NCBI GenBank assembly: GCA_046302815.1
Contig: JBKCHO010000065.1
Location: forward strand, 1 to 25,167
Reading direction: 5' to 3'
From: JALRAP01 sp046302815
Lineage (GTDB): Bacteria > Bacteroidota > Bacteroidia > AKYH767-A > OLB10
DNA length: 25,167 nt
Shown piece by piece: positions 7,972 through 16,300 of this stretch. Position 1 is the stretch's first letter; the number at the start of each line of letters is the position of its first letter. Both the position numbers and the translations under genes were made by a program. The notes under the pieces are model-generated. The model was not told the origin of the DNA. It saw only the letters and a list, made by a program, of their open reading frames with translations, and ran no database searches.

Positions 7972-8009
7972 GGTTTTTGAGCTTACACTTATTGTGGATT
8001 GGATGTAGT

Positions 8010-9113
8010 TTATCGGATTCGTATTTTTTGTCCTGTTCGTACGCTATTCTTGTTTTTAAGCTTGTTCAGCTTCATTAATTTATCGATGGTGGTTTTGTAT
8101 TTTTTTGAAATCATGGATAGCGTTTCACCTTTTTTAACAGTGTGGTATTTTCCTTGACTTTTATCCTTGCTGGATTTGGATGCCATGGAATCATCGGAAG
8201 ACCCCTCATCCATTAGCTTGTTTTTATCAAGAACAAAATCGTTGTTTATCAGCGCAAGCTGATTCTCCTTATCTAAATAGAGGAACGGATCAAATGAATG
8301 GCTCTTGTATCTGGTTTCAAAATGCAAATGTGGTCCGTCACTTCTGCCAGTTGTGCCTCCGAGTCCAATGAGTTCCCCTGTGAAAACCAAATCCCCCGGT
8401 TCAACATGGAGTTTGCTTAGATGCGCATACAAAGTCTCCAATCCATTGAAATGACGGATTACAACACAGTTTCCGTAGCCGCCATCATTGAATTCGGCAT
8501 ACCTGACAATGCCGTTGAAAGATGCGAAAAGAGAATCGCCCTCGTCTAAATCTGTGTCTAAGCCTTTGTGCATTCTTCCCCATCTAGGTCCATATCCCCA
8601 TGTTAGTCCACCAAACCAGTTAAACTTGTATTTCTCATAACCTCGAAGCAGCTCAAACCTCATCAGGTTGGGCATCTTTTGTGGATCGGATTTGGAGTAA
8701 TGTACGGATGTGGTGCTCCATTCTGTATTGAATATCTCATCGTTCTTCAAAATGACCTCAGCCATGCTGTCTCGATCGAATTCTATACCGAATGTAAATA
8801 GCGAGTCCACTAACGCCCTGTACGAATGATCTCGAACTGCATCTACGGCAGTGGTAGGACTGCTTTTTACAGGAGGGCTCTTTTTCTCTTTTGAAGAATC
8901 AATTTTTTTGTTAGGCTCGGGATTATAGCTGTAAAGAATGCCATCCTTTACCCAAACCGTATCTCTTACATATACCGTGTCATACTTGATTACTACCACC
9001 GTATCTGCAAGGTTTCTGTTTTTGCTTTGACCGAACACAGATGTAGGTGAAACATGAACCGCACAAATAATTATGCAAAGGATAATCAGTCTGTATGTAT
9101 TTTTTTTCGCCAT
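8010..9113 (-). CDS. M23-family metallopeptidase with C-terminal LysM domain
   Basis: A LytM/M23 zinc endopeptidase predicted to cut peptide cross-links of peptidoglycan. Residues 1-29 look like a signal peptide (hydrophobic, ending FGQ). Residues 30-130 are a linker region. The catalytic domain (about 165-280) has the zinc ligands His182 and Asp186 (HKGLD), His231 (YAHLS), and His262-x-His264 (PHLHFE), so the active site is complete. A serine/lysine linker leads to a LysM peptidoglycan-binding domain at 323-366 (YHTVKKGETLSMISKKY). The start overlaps the stop of the L,D-transpeptidase-like gene by one base (TAATG), which strongly suggests coupled translation. Such complete-site M23 proteins act in cell separation or wall growth. 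Confidence 0.94.
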   Translation of the reverse strand: MAKKNTYRLIILCIIICAVHVSPTSVFGQSKNRNLADTVVVIKYDTVYVRDTVWVKDGILYSYNPEPNKKIDSSKEKKSPPVKSSPTTAVDAVRDHSYRALVDSLFTFGIEFDRDSMAEVILKNDEIFNTEWSTTSVHYSKSDPQKMPNLMRFELLRGYEKYKFNWFGGLTWGYGPRWGRMHKGLDTDLDEGDSLFASFNGIVRYAEFNDGGYGNCVVIRHFNGLETLYAHLSKLHVEPGDLVFTGELIGLGGTTGRSDGPHLHFETRYKSHSFDPFLYLDKENQLALINNDFVLDKNKLMDEGSSDDSMASKSSKDKSQGKYHTVKKGETLSMISKKYKTTIDKLMKLNKLKNKNSVRTGQKIRIR

Positions 9114-10510
9114 TATCTGTTGTTCTGAAGGTATTGTTCGTATTCTTTCCGGTAAATGGTGTAGGCATCAATCACAAATCCGTTTTTATGATCTCCCTCC
9201 GGGTCAATATCCAAGGCTTTAGCCTTGTCTGGCATGGTCTCGTTTACCCATCTTCTGAATTTGTCGCCCTCTTCTTTTGTCTTGAATGGATATATTGTTT
9301 CTACATCTACAGTATCCAGTTTTTTCAGGTAGCGGTCGTTGCTGTACAGTATGAAGAAATTGCAATTTTGTGGTGTCCACCACCTCAGGAATTTGGAACC
9401 GAAATCAGTTACCCGTATGCAACCTATGCTATTGGGTGAACCCAACATGCCTCGACTAAGTTCAGCCAAGGCTACTTCATGAATTCCATTGCTGGTCATG
9501 GCATCTGGATATTCGGGAGCAGGTTTCATTAATAAGAAATTCGGTAACTGTGCCCTTCCTTGATAATAGGTTACTTGGTTATTGCCACCACCCAATTTGT
9601 CATCATGAGCTATATCAAGTGGCTCATACCTTCTTTGGCTCTCCCAATTCTTCGATGAGATTAGATATCTACCGGCGTAATAGGATCTCCTTTTTCCTAT
9701 GGGATGGCTTTCGTGCATGGATCTAATCTCTCGTCCGTCTTCTGTAATTCGTACGGAAGGGCTTTGGCGTTTGCCTGAGATGGCAAACCTTCCAACCATC
9801 ATCAAAGTATCTTCCTTGGCTTCGCACATGCAAAGCGTTTGTCCAGCAGCATAGACATTTGATCCCGCCACACCGTATTTTCTCACTATGGGAGGTGTTT
9901 TGTATTTCCAAACCTTATTGAAGAAATTATTCAGTTCATCTGCTCGATCCGGATGCTTTGCTTGAACAAGGGATTTCAATGTGTCTCTATAATCTTCATC
10001 GTGAATGGCGTGCTCCATGGCTTTCAAAATGGTATCCTCGATTTCCTTGAAATCAATCATGAGTTCAAGCATTGGATTAATTTCTTGAACTCCCCTGTTC
10101 TTGTAATCCTTGTCAAGAACATTGAAGTCGCCTACCAGATACCTGTTTCGGTATGGATGATCGGAAGGTAGTTTTTCATTGAATAGGTCTTCAAATTTGA
10201 ATGATAATTTGGTGCTATCTAGATGAAGGGTACTGTCTATCAACAAGGGTAAGTAGCAGGCATTTGTTCTGGAGTACTGTTCAATGATTTCTTGTGTTAA
10301 ATCATTGACCGCCGTATTTTGAATCATTGCGGTCTTGATGGAATCAATCGTTGTGGAATCTTCTGCAGCAAGATCGGATTTACTTGATTTGCCGTTTCCA
10401 CATCCATAATTGATCAACCCAATAAATAGGAGCACTAATAAACTGGGACGGTATAAGGAGGGCATAAACCTAGTTGTATCGGATTTGCTCCAATTTATGG
10501 ATTCAATCAT
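9113..10510 (-). CDS. L,D-transpeptidase-like (YkuD) lipoprotein
   Basis: The C-terminal half carries a YkuD-type catalytic site. His344 is followed 16 residues later by S-I-G-C-I-R, giving Cys364 and Arg366. The spacing fits the family pattern H-x(14-17)-[ST]-H-G-C, but the His before Gly-Cys is Ile. Such enzymes form 3-3 cross-links or attach proteins to peptidoglycan. The N-terminus has a hydrophobic segment ending NYGC (Cys37), a probable lipobox. Met16 (start at 10465) would give a better signal peptide than Met1 at 10510, so the true start may be 10465. Residues 60-340 contain no recognised domain and make the protein longer than simple YkuD enzymes. It heads the tightly packed operon. 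Confidence 0.82.
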   Translation of the reverse strand: MIESINWSKSDTTRFMPSLYRPSLLVLLFIGLINYGCGNGKSSKSDLAAEDSTTIDSIKTAMIQNTAVNDLTQEIIEQYSRTNACYLPLLIDSTLHLDSTKLSFKFEDLFNEKLPSDHPYRNRYLVGDFNVLDKDYKNRGVQEINPMLELMIDFKEIEDTILKAMEHAIHDEDYRDTLKSLVQAKHPDRADELNNFFNKVWKYKTPPIVRKYGVAGSNVYAAGQTLCMCEAKEDTLMMVGRFAISGKRQSPSVRITEDGREIRSMHESHPIGKRRSYYAGRYLISSKNWESQRRYEPLDIAHDDKLGGGNNQVTYYQGRAQLPNFLLMKPAPEYPDAMTSNGIHEVALAELSRGMLGSPNSIGCIRVTDFGSKFLRWWTPQNCNFFILYSNDRYLKKLDTVDVETIYPFKTKEEGDKFRRWVNETMPDKAKALDIDPEGDHKNGFVIDAYTIYRKEYEQYLQNNR

Positions 10511-10708
10511 GGTTAAATGGAAACTGTGGTTAAGTCAGCCTACACCAAAGGACCTTCAATTTTATATCGAATCACACATTGTGTGTTTTGATTCGGACAT
10601 CATATAGAGGTGCAAATCAGCGCTTTAAAATTAATAAAAATTAGCCTTTGTCTGACATTGGGCCAATAAACACTTGGAAATCAAGGGTGTATCGACTGTA
10701 TTTGCAGC
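10511..10708. other. 198-base intergenic gap with a small palindrome
   Basis: No gene is seen. CACACATTGTGTG at 10573-10585 is a palindrome around a central T, flanked at a distance by CGAATC (10568-10573) and GATTCG (10590-10595). A promoter for the L,D-transpeptidase-like gene is expected here. The nearest -7-like match on the minus strand is TAAAATTG (10557-10564), one base off consensus and without a matching -33. Confidence 0.4.
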
Positions 10709-12160
10709 CTATTTTCGAATAATCAATCGTTGGCCTGCGATTATTTTATCGCTCTTTAACCCGTTCAGCTTTTTTAATGCTTTCACATTGGTGTTGAACT
10801 TTTCGGCGATGCCTGATAGGGTATCACCTTTTTTCACCAGGTAGGTTTTTTTTGCGCCTTTAACTGATACAGGCTTTTTGTCTTTTTCTACGGTTGGCTC
10901 CGAGTTGCCTACCGAAAGGGGAAATACATTCCAATTTTGGGTAATGGCAGTATCGGTTTTAACAGTATCCAAAGCTTTGATGATTGCCTCGCCCAACAAT
11001 TTTCCTTTGAGCTTGTATCCCTTCACTGAGAGATGAATATGGTCTCTTTGTGCATATGCCTCAGCTGTCCATTTTCGCATAGATCGACCTCCTCCGGCTA
11101 TTTGATACCAATCCCACAAAAGGCATTGCTTCTCATCCGCGATTTCTCTTATTAATTTGGAAAAAGTTCGAGCAGAGGATATGTTTTTCCCCTTTCTGTT
11201 CATGTCCTGCACAGTTGTAAGCAGTATGGCTGCTTTTGGGAACAGACTTCTTATCAAATCAATGGTTGAGTTAATGTGATTTCGAAGTCCCAGTGGTAGT
11301 TGATTGCCTATGATTATATCATTGGTGCCCCAATCCAAAATGAATAAGTCGGGATGAATGACTTTAATTTGATCACTGAAATGTTTTTGAAGCAAAATGG
11401 CGTCGTAGCGCGATCCACCTACACCGAGATTATTATACACCATACCCTTGTTTTCGTTTTCGAAATACAAACCAAATAGTTCGAAGGCATAGCCGGTATT
11501 ATTTTTTTTAGTGATTCGGAATGATATGGAATCAAATGAATATTCACTTTTAATCGACCAATATTTTTGTTCATGATGTTCCCATATGGATACGGGACTG
11601 CCATTTAAAAATGCTTCGATAGCGTAGCCATTTTCCGGATTCTTACAAAATAGTTTGATTTTTTGCTTATCGCCTATCAAAGGTTCTTTGAAAACGATTT
11701 TGAATGTTGCTAAAGAGTCATGGGTTCTTGCTACAAAACCTGTTAATCCGAGCGGAATTCTAGGTGGGTTTTGAACGGAATTGGCTGTTTCCCAATTGCC
11801 ACTGTAACTAGATGTGTAATCGTATTGGGAATAGGTTTTTGCAATGGAATATGGGAAAATAAGTCCTCTGCCACCATGACCTGTTGTTGGTTCTAAAGCC
11901 TTTCTGATTTCAGCGATGGAGAATCCAGGTTGTACATGGGAATCTCCAAAGTGTGCAACATGGAAACTTGAATCTTTTGAAAGCTCAATTGATGTCACCA
12001 ATTTGTTTAACTCATCTTTGCTTTTAAATTCAATTGAGTTTGCTTGTCTATTGATGAACCATGGAATTTCACTGCTTTGCGCAATACAGGCCATAATACT
12101 ACCCCAAAGGAATCCTCCCAAAATAATTATGGGCTTTATCAATTGTTGAAGAGATATCAT
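10709..12160 (-). CDS. SGNH/GDSL-type esterase with C-terminal LysM domain
   Basis: A secreted 483-residue hydrolase with a signal peptide (about residues 1-28). The SGNH catalytic blocks are visible: HFGDSH with Ser74, NLGVGGS near 244-250, DWGTND with Asn280, and DHIH with Asp373 and His376. A LysM domain closes the protein (440-482, YLVKKGDTLSGIAEKF), so it is held on peptidoglycan or related glycans. By analogy with other LysM- or wall-linked SGNH enzymes it may remove O-acetyl groups from peptidoglycan, but this is inference. A 130-residue insert between blocks I and II (about 110-240) resembles a beta-rich accessory domain. It follows the hemerythrin gene by 42 bases and precedes the L,D-transpeptidase-like gene by 198 bases. 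Confidence 0.9.
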   Translation of the reverse strand: MISLQQLIKPIIILGGFLWGSIMACIAQSSEIPWFINRQANSIEFKSKDELNKLVTSIELSKDSSFHVAHFGDSHVQPGFSIAEIRKALEPTTGHGGRGLIFPYSIAKTYSQYDYTSSYSGNWETANSVQNPPRIPLGLTGFVARTHDSLATFKIVFKEPLIGDKQKIKLFCKNPENGYAIEAFLNGSPVSIWEHHEQKYWSIKSEYSFDSISFRITKKNNTGYAFELFGLYFENENKGMVYNNLGVGGSRYDAILLQKHFSDQIKVIHPDLFILDWGTNDIIIGNQLPLGLRNHINSTIDLIRSLFPKAAILLTTVQDMNRKGKNISSARTFSKLIREIADEKQCLLWDWYQIAGGGRSMRKWTAEAYAQRDHIHLSVKGYKLKGKLLGEAIIKALDTVKTDTAITQNWNVFPLSVGNSEPTVEKDKKPVSVKGAKKTYLVKKGDTLSGIAEKFNTNVKALKKLNGLKSDKIIAGQRLIIRK

Positions 12161-12202
12161 TCTCCTGAGGTGTGCACAATTTATTTGTATTACCTACTTT
12201 AT

Positions 12203-12904
12203 TTAGTTTTTGGAAAGCAGCTTATGGTACTTCTGGATTAGTTTCCGTTCCGTTTCTACTGCTTTTGGAATGATTACCATTTCCTCGATGTTTCCGTGTA
12301 TTTGTAGGTCGGTGCAGAAGGTTTTTATCTTTTTTTCAAGCATGCCAATTAAGAAGTTCCGCTGACCGGCCTTGCAAAGTTGACCTATGATATTATCAAT
12401 TTCCTGTAATCCCAAATGTTCATCTTCATGCTCATCATGAAACTTAGTAAGGTCGCATTTTGATTTTTCAATCCAAAAAGAATCATAATCAGCTAAACGA
12501 TTGTAATCGCAATTTAAAAGCCGTAGATAGGGTAAAAGGGTTGATTCTTCCTCTTGAATGTGTTCTATGGTGTCGACTTTGAATTTTCGTACGGCAGTAT
12601 GCAGTTGGCTTTTCAGATTTTCTTGTACCACCATGTTTCGCATGCAGTGTTCAGACCATTGCTCAATTTCTTGCAAGGATTTGTTGATGTATAGTTTGTG
12701 TGTACTAGAAACATATTCGGTCAAAAGATGCAAGTCGAACGCATTGAACTTTTCATAAGAAAAGGAATCGACATCATCAAAGGCTGTGGCTAGTAAACGA
12801 ACGAAACCTGACATTTCGGTTTCCTTGGCTAGGTGAAGACTCTGTCCTCCCAAACAGCTATCAAATCTGGATTTTGCCTGTTGGTATGACCAATGGTTTG
12901 TCAT
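12203..12904 (-). CDS. Hemerythrin-domain protein, RIC/YtfE/ScdA-like
   Basis: This 233-residue cytoplasmic protein has a hemerythrin-like four-helix bundle that should bind a di-iron centre. Candidate ligands are His69 (STHKLY), His115 and Glu119 (HIQEE), His159 or His163 (FHDEHEDEH), and His203 with Glu207 (IHGNIEE). The two H-x3-E pairs match the YtfE/RIC pattern. RIC proteins repair or deliver iron to iron-sulfur clusters after nitrosative or oxidative stress. The Cys-containing N-terminal ScdA domain (DUF542) of many relatives is absent and replaced by about 50 unrelated residues. A TAnnTTTG element and an operator-like palindrome lie just upstream. It may be cotranscribed with the SGNH hydrolase gene 42 bases downstream. 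Confidence 0.87.
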   Translation of the reverse strand: MTNHWSYQQAKSRFDSCLGGQSLHLAKETEMSGFVRLLATAFDDVDSFSYEKFNAFDLHLLTEYVSSTHKLYINKSLQEIEQWSEHCMRNMVVQENLKSQLHTAVRKFKVDTIEHIQEEESTLLPYLRLLNCDYNRLADYDSFWIEKSKCDLTKFHDEHEDEHLGLQEIDNIIGQLCKAGQRNFLIGMLEKKIKTFCTDLQIHGNIEEMVIIPKAVETERKLIQKYHKLLSKN

Positions 12905-12911
12905 GGTTGTT

Positions 12912-12926
12912 TATTTCAATGAAATA
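12912..12926. promoter_or_regulatory. Operator-like palindrome before the hemerythrin gene
   Basis: TATTTCAATGAAATA is a 7-1-7 perfect inverted repeat. It sits between the predicted -7 element (12931-12938) and the ATG at 12904, so it would cover the transcription start. Known RIC genes are often controlled by NO- or redox-sensing regulators. Which regulator binds here cannot be told. Confidence 0.5.
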
Positions 12927-12930
12927 TACG

Positions 12931-12938
12931 CAAACTTA
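12931..12938 (-). promoter_or_regulatory. -7 element (TAAGTTTG) of the hemerythrin gene
   Basis: On the minus strand TAAGTTTG matches TAnnTTTG exactly and is 26 bases before the ATG. No good TTTG is found 19 bases further upstream, as may be expected for an activated or repressed promoter. Confidence 0.5.
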
Positions 12939-13101
12939 TGCAGTCAAGATTTTCCAATAGCATAGATTAGTTCTGCTTTTTAACCGTTAAAAAACTTGTC
13001 AATCAACAATTTGTCTTTTTTGGTTAGTGAAAAGCCATGGATTTACTCAGGTGAGATGAGTAATGCACACACTCAAACACTGCCATGAAGTGTATCAAAT
13101 G

Positions 13102-13129
13102 AAAAAAGGTTCCAAAATTTGGAACCTTT
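13102..13129 (-). terminator. Rho-independent terminator of tRNA-Ala
   Basis: On the minus strand AAAGGTTCCAAA pairs with a following TTTGGAACCTTT and the T run continues. It begins three bases after the tRNA 3' end. Confidence 0.8.
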
Positions 13130-13131
13130 CG

Positions 13132-13205
<74 letters not shown>

Positions 13206-13269
13206 GATGTTGCAAATATCGTCATTTTCCCGACCAAATTCAACCTTTCCCAATCGATTCTTGGGTCAT

Positions 13270-13297
13270 AAAAAAAGGAGGCCGAGGCCTCCTTTTT
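13270..13297 (-). terminator. Terminator of the 1518-residue T9SS protein gene
   Basis: AAAAAGGAGGCC-GA-GGCCTCCTTTTT forms a 12-bp stem with an A run on one side and a T run on the other, so it can work in both directions. It lies 20 bases after the stop codon of the large minus-strand gene. Confidence 0.9.
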
Positions 13298-13316
13298 ACT
13301 GTTCTTAAATGGACCG

Positions 13317-16300
13317 TTATTTTACAATAGCCATTTTACGAGTGATCTTTTCACCTTTGAATTCCATCGTGTAGTAATACAATCCAACACCAAGGTCATT
13401 TGAATTGACGGTGAAAGTATGTGTTCCAGACGCACGGTTTCCATCAACTGGTACAGAAACAGTCTTGCCAAGAACATCAGTAATGGAAACCCTAACCTGA
13501 CCGTCGGTTGGTATAGCGAATCCGATTTCAGTTGTGTTGTTGAATGGATTCGGAACATTTTGGCCGAGTGCCAATCCTTCCATAACAGGAATTTCATTCA
13601 AGCTGGTTGCACAGTTGCCGGCAACTTCTTCGAAACAGAAATCGTCAATGGCCCAACCTTCGAAGTTGTTGGTAGAGTTGTCAGATGCAAAACGGAAACG
13701 GAAGATGATGTTACCGGTAATATAGAAGTACATTTCCTTCTCGGCCAAGGTCCATGTAGACTGGGTTCCAGACCAGCCGGGTAATCCTGGGTTACCGCCG
13801 AGTGCGGTGATGAATGTACTGTTGAACCAGCTTTGCGGATTCGATGATGCAAATCCAAGGTGCTGCCAAGTGAGTGCGTTGTCAGTTGAATACTCAACTG
13901 TACCGCCATCCTGGAATAATTCCGTGTTGAACTTGTGCCAGAAGCTGAGTTTGTAACACTTGGTGTTATCGATGCCGAACACAGGAGAGAACAGACCCGA
14001 TGTATCGCGGTTGGGGTAGTTGGTGTTAAGACTTGTTACCCAAGCATTAGATCCGCTGTAAGCACCATTGATGATGGTCTTGTTTGGTGAACCGATTTGC
14101 CAGCTGTTGGTGCTTGAATTGTAAGTTTGAGCATTTACTGATACCCACTGTGGTCCAGATTCGAAATCGTTACAATATGGGTTGTTCGAAGTGATGGTTA
14201 CACTGTCGAATACCGAAATGGTAATGCAGGTTGTGTCGTCGAAGGGATTCAAATCTGAACTTCCGTTTGGTAGAGAAGTAATAACGCAAACATCATATAC
14301 TCCAGGAGCTGCAGTCCAAATCTGACTGAATACATGGTTCAGTGATTGTTGGGATGCGAGAGCGGGTGTATAGTTCACAGGATCTGTGAATGTTAATACA
14401 GGAGTAGTGCTTCCAACAGGTGTAACAGTGATAGTGGCGTTAACAGAATTCAAAGGTGTGGTTCCTGGATTGGAAAGAACGGAGTTGAACTGAACCTGTT
14501 GGCCAGGGAAAATGAAACTGTTGTTGATTGCGTTTGAAGCAATGTTTACCGGTGCAGCAGTAAGAGGTACTGGAATTTCTATTTGGAAATTGTCGATAGA
14601 GAATCCATCTTGAATTACTGATGCATCAGATGTAAAGATGAATCTGAATTGAACGAGACCTACATTGTCGAGGAAGTTCAAACACTTTGCTTCTGTAAGT
14701 ACCCATCCACCGGTTCCGGCAGTCCAAGCTGGTTGACCAGAGGAGTTGATGTTTGGTGTGCTATTGTACCAGTTAACCCAACATGGTGCGGTAAGGTTGG
14801 CGCCACCTAACAAGGTCCAAGGACCACCATTAACCGAATACTCTAAGCGTGTACCATCCCAGAAATTCTCGCAAAGGTGATTGCGGCGGAAGGATAGTTT
14901 GGCGTCGACTGCGTTAGTGAAGTCGAAGATTGGTGAGGTTAATACGCAGTTGGCGTTGTTGGTATACGCAGAGCTTAAGTTTACATCCCAAGCATTTGGT
15001 GCCGAAAATGAGCTGTTGGTTGCTCCGAAAGCGGGAGTTCCAAGCTCCCAAACAGAACCGGCACCGCTCAAGTTGGTTGCAGACCAGCCGATGTTCACTC
15101 CATTGAAATTATCGAAGTAAGGCTGAGTATAGCTGAGGGCAACAACTGGTACGCCCACCGACTGAGTACAAGTTGTGTCGTTGGAGTTGTCAGAGTCACC
15201 GGCCAATTCAGTCCAAGCACAGAAATCGTACTGGCCTGAAGGAATGGTAAAGCCAGGCATTACGAAGTTGGTGGTAGCTCCTGGAGCGAGGTTGCCATTA
15301 TAGGTAGCTGTTGTGAGGTTTCCGCCGTTCACGGTGTAGTAAACCGGAATAGTGGTTTGGCTGGCTGATCCGAAGTTGCGAAGAGTTACATTCACAGCAG
15401 ATGTTCCACCGGCTGCAGAGTTTGCAGTTGGACTGTTGATAGCAACAACACCCACATCATTTGGTCCAGGTTGCTTCACGCAAAGGTCATCAATGCTGAC
15501 ACCGTCATTTGGAACTCCGTTGAATCCGGAAACGAATTCAAAACGGAATTGGATGAAGTTCGCACCTGTGGCGTTGATCAAATTTTGTAGGTAGTACCTA
15601 GACTCAACCCATCCACCGGAATTGCCAGTCCAACCTGGTGCTCCGAAGTTTAAGGCGTTGGTATTATACCAATTGAAACCGTCGGGATCGTTTTGTGCAC
15701 CCATAACTATCCAGTTACCTGATCCATTCACATTGTAAGAAATCCTAACGCCATCGTTTTGCGCACAATTTTGATTTCTCCTGAATGAAAGATAGGCATT
15801 GTTGGTTCCTGCCAAGTCGAAGATTGGTGTAATAAGGTCGGCGTTGGTTCCAACATTATACCCTGAGTTTAAGTTGATGTCCCATGCATTCGTTCCCGAA
15901 AAAGCACCTGTTGTGCTGCCGAAGGCTGGAGTTCCAAGTTGCCACTCAGTAGCCGCATTTGTAGTTACAGATTGATAACCTTGGTTTCCAGATTCGAAAT
16001 CATCACAGAAAGTTGGTGTGAACACGGGTATACCGAGAGATGTAACGCAAGTGGTATCATTGAAGTTATTGCCATCTCCTGGAAGCGAAGTCCATGCACA
16101 CACTGTAAATGGCCCTACTGGAACATTGAAACAGGGGAGCGTGAAGTTTGTAGTTTGTCCTGGAGTCAGAAGACCGTTGTAGGTAGCAGTAACCGGAGCA
16201 CCACCATTGATTGAGTAAGAAACCGGGAATGTGGTTTGGTTATTTATTCCGTTGTTCTTAACGGTTACAACAACATCCAAACAGTTACCTGCAGGACCTG

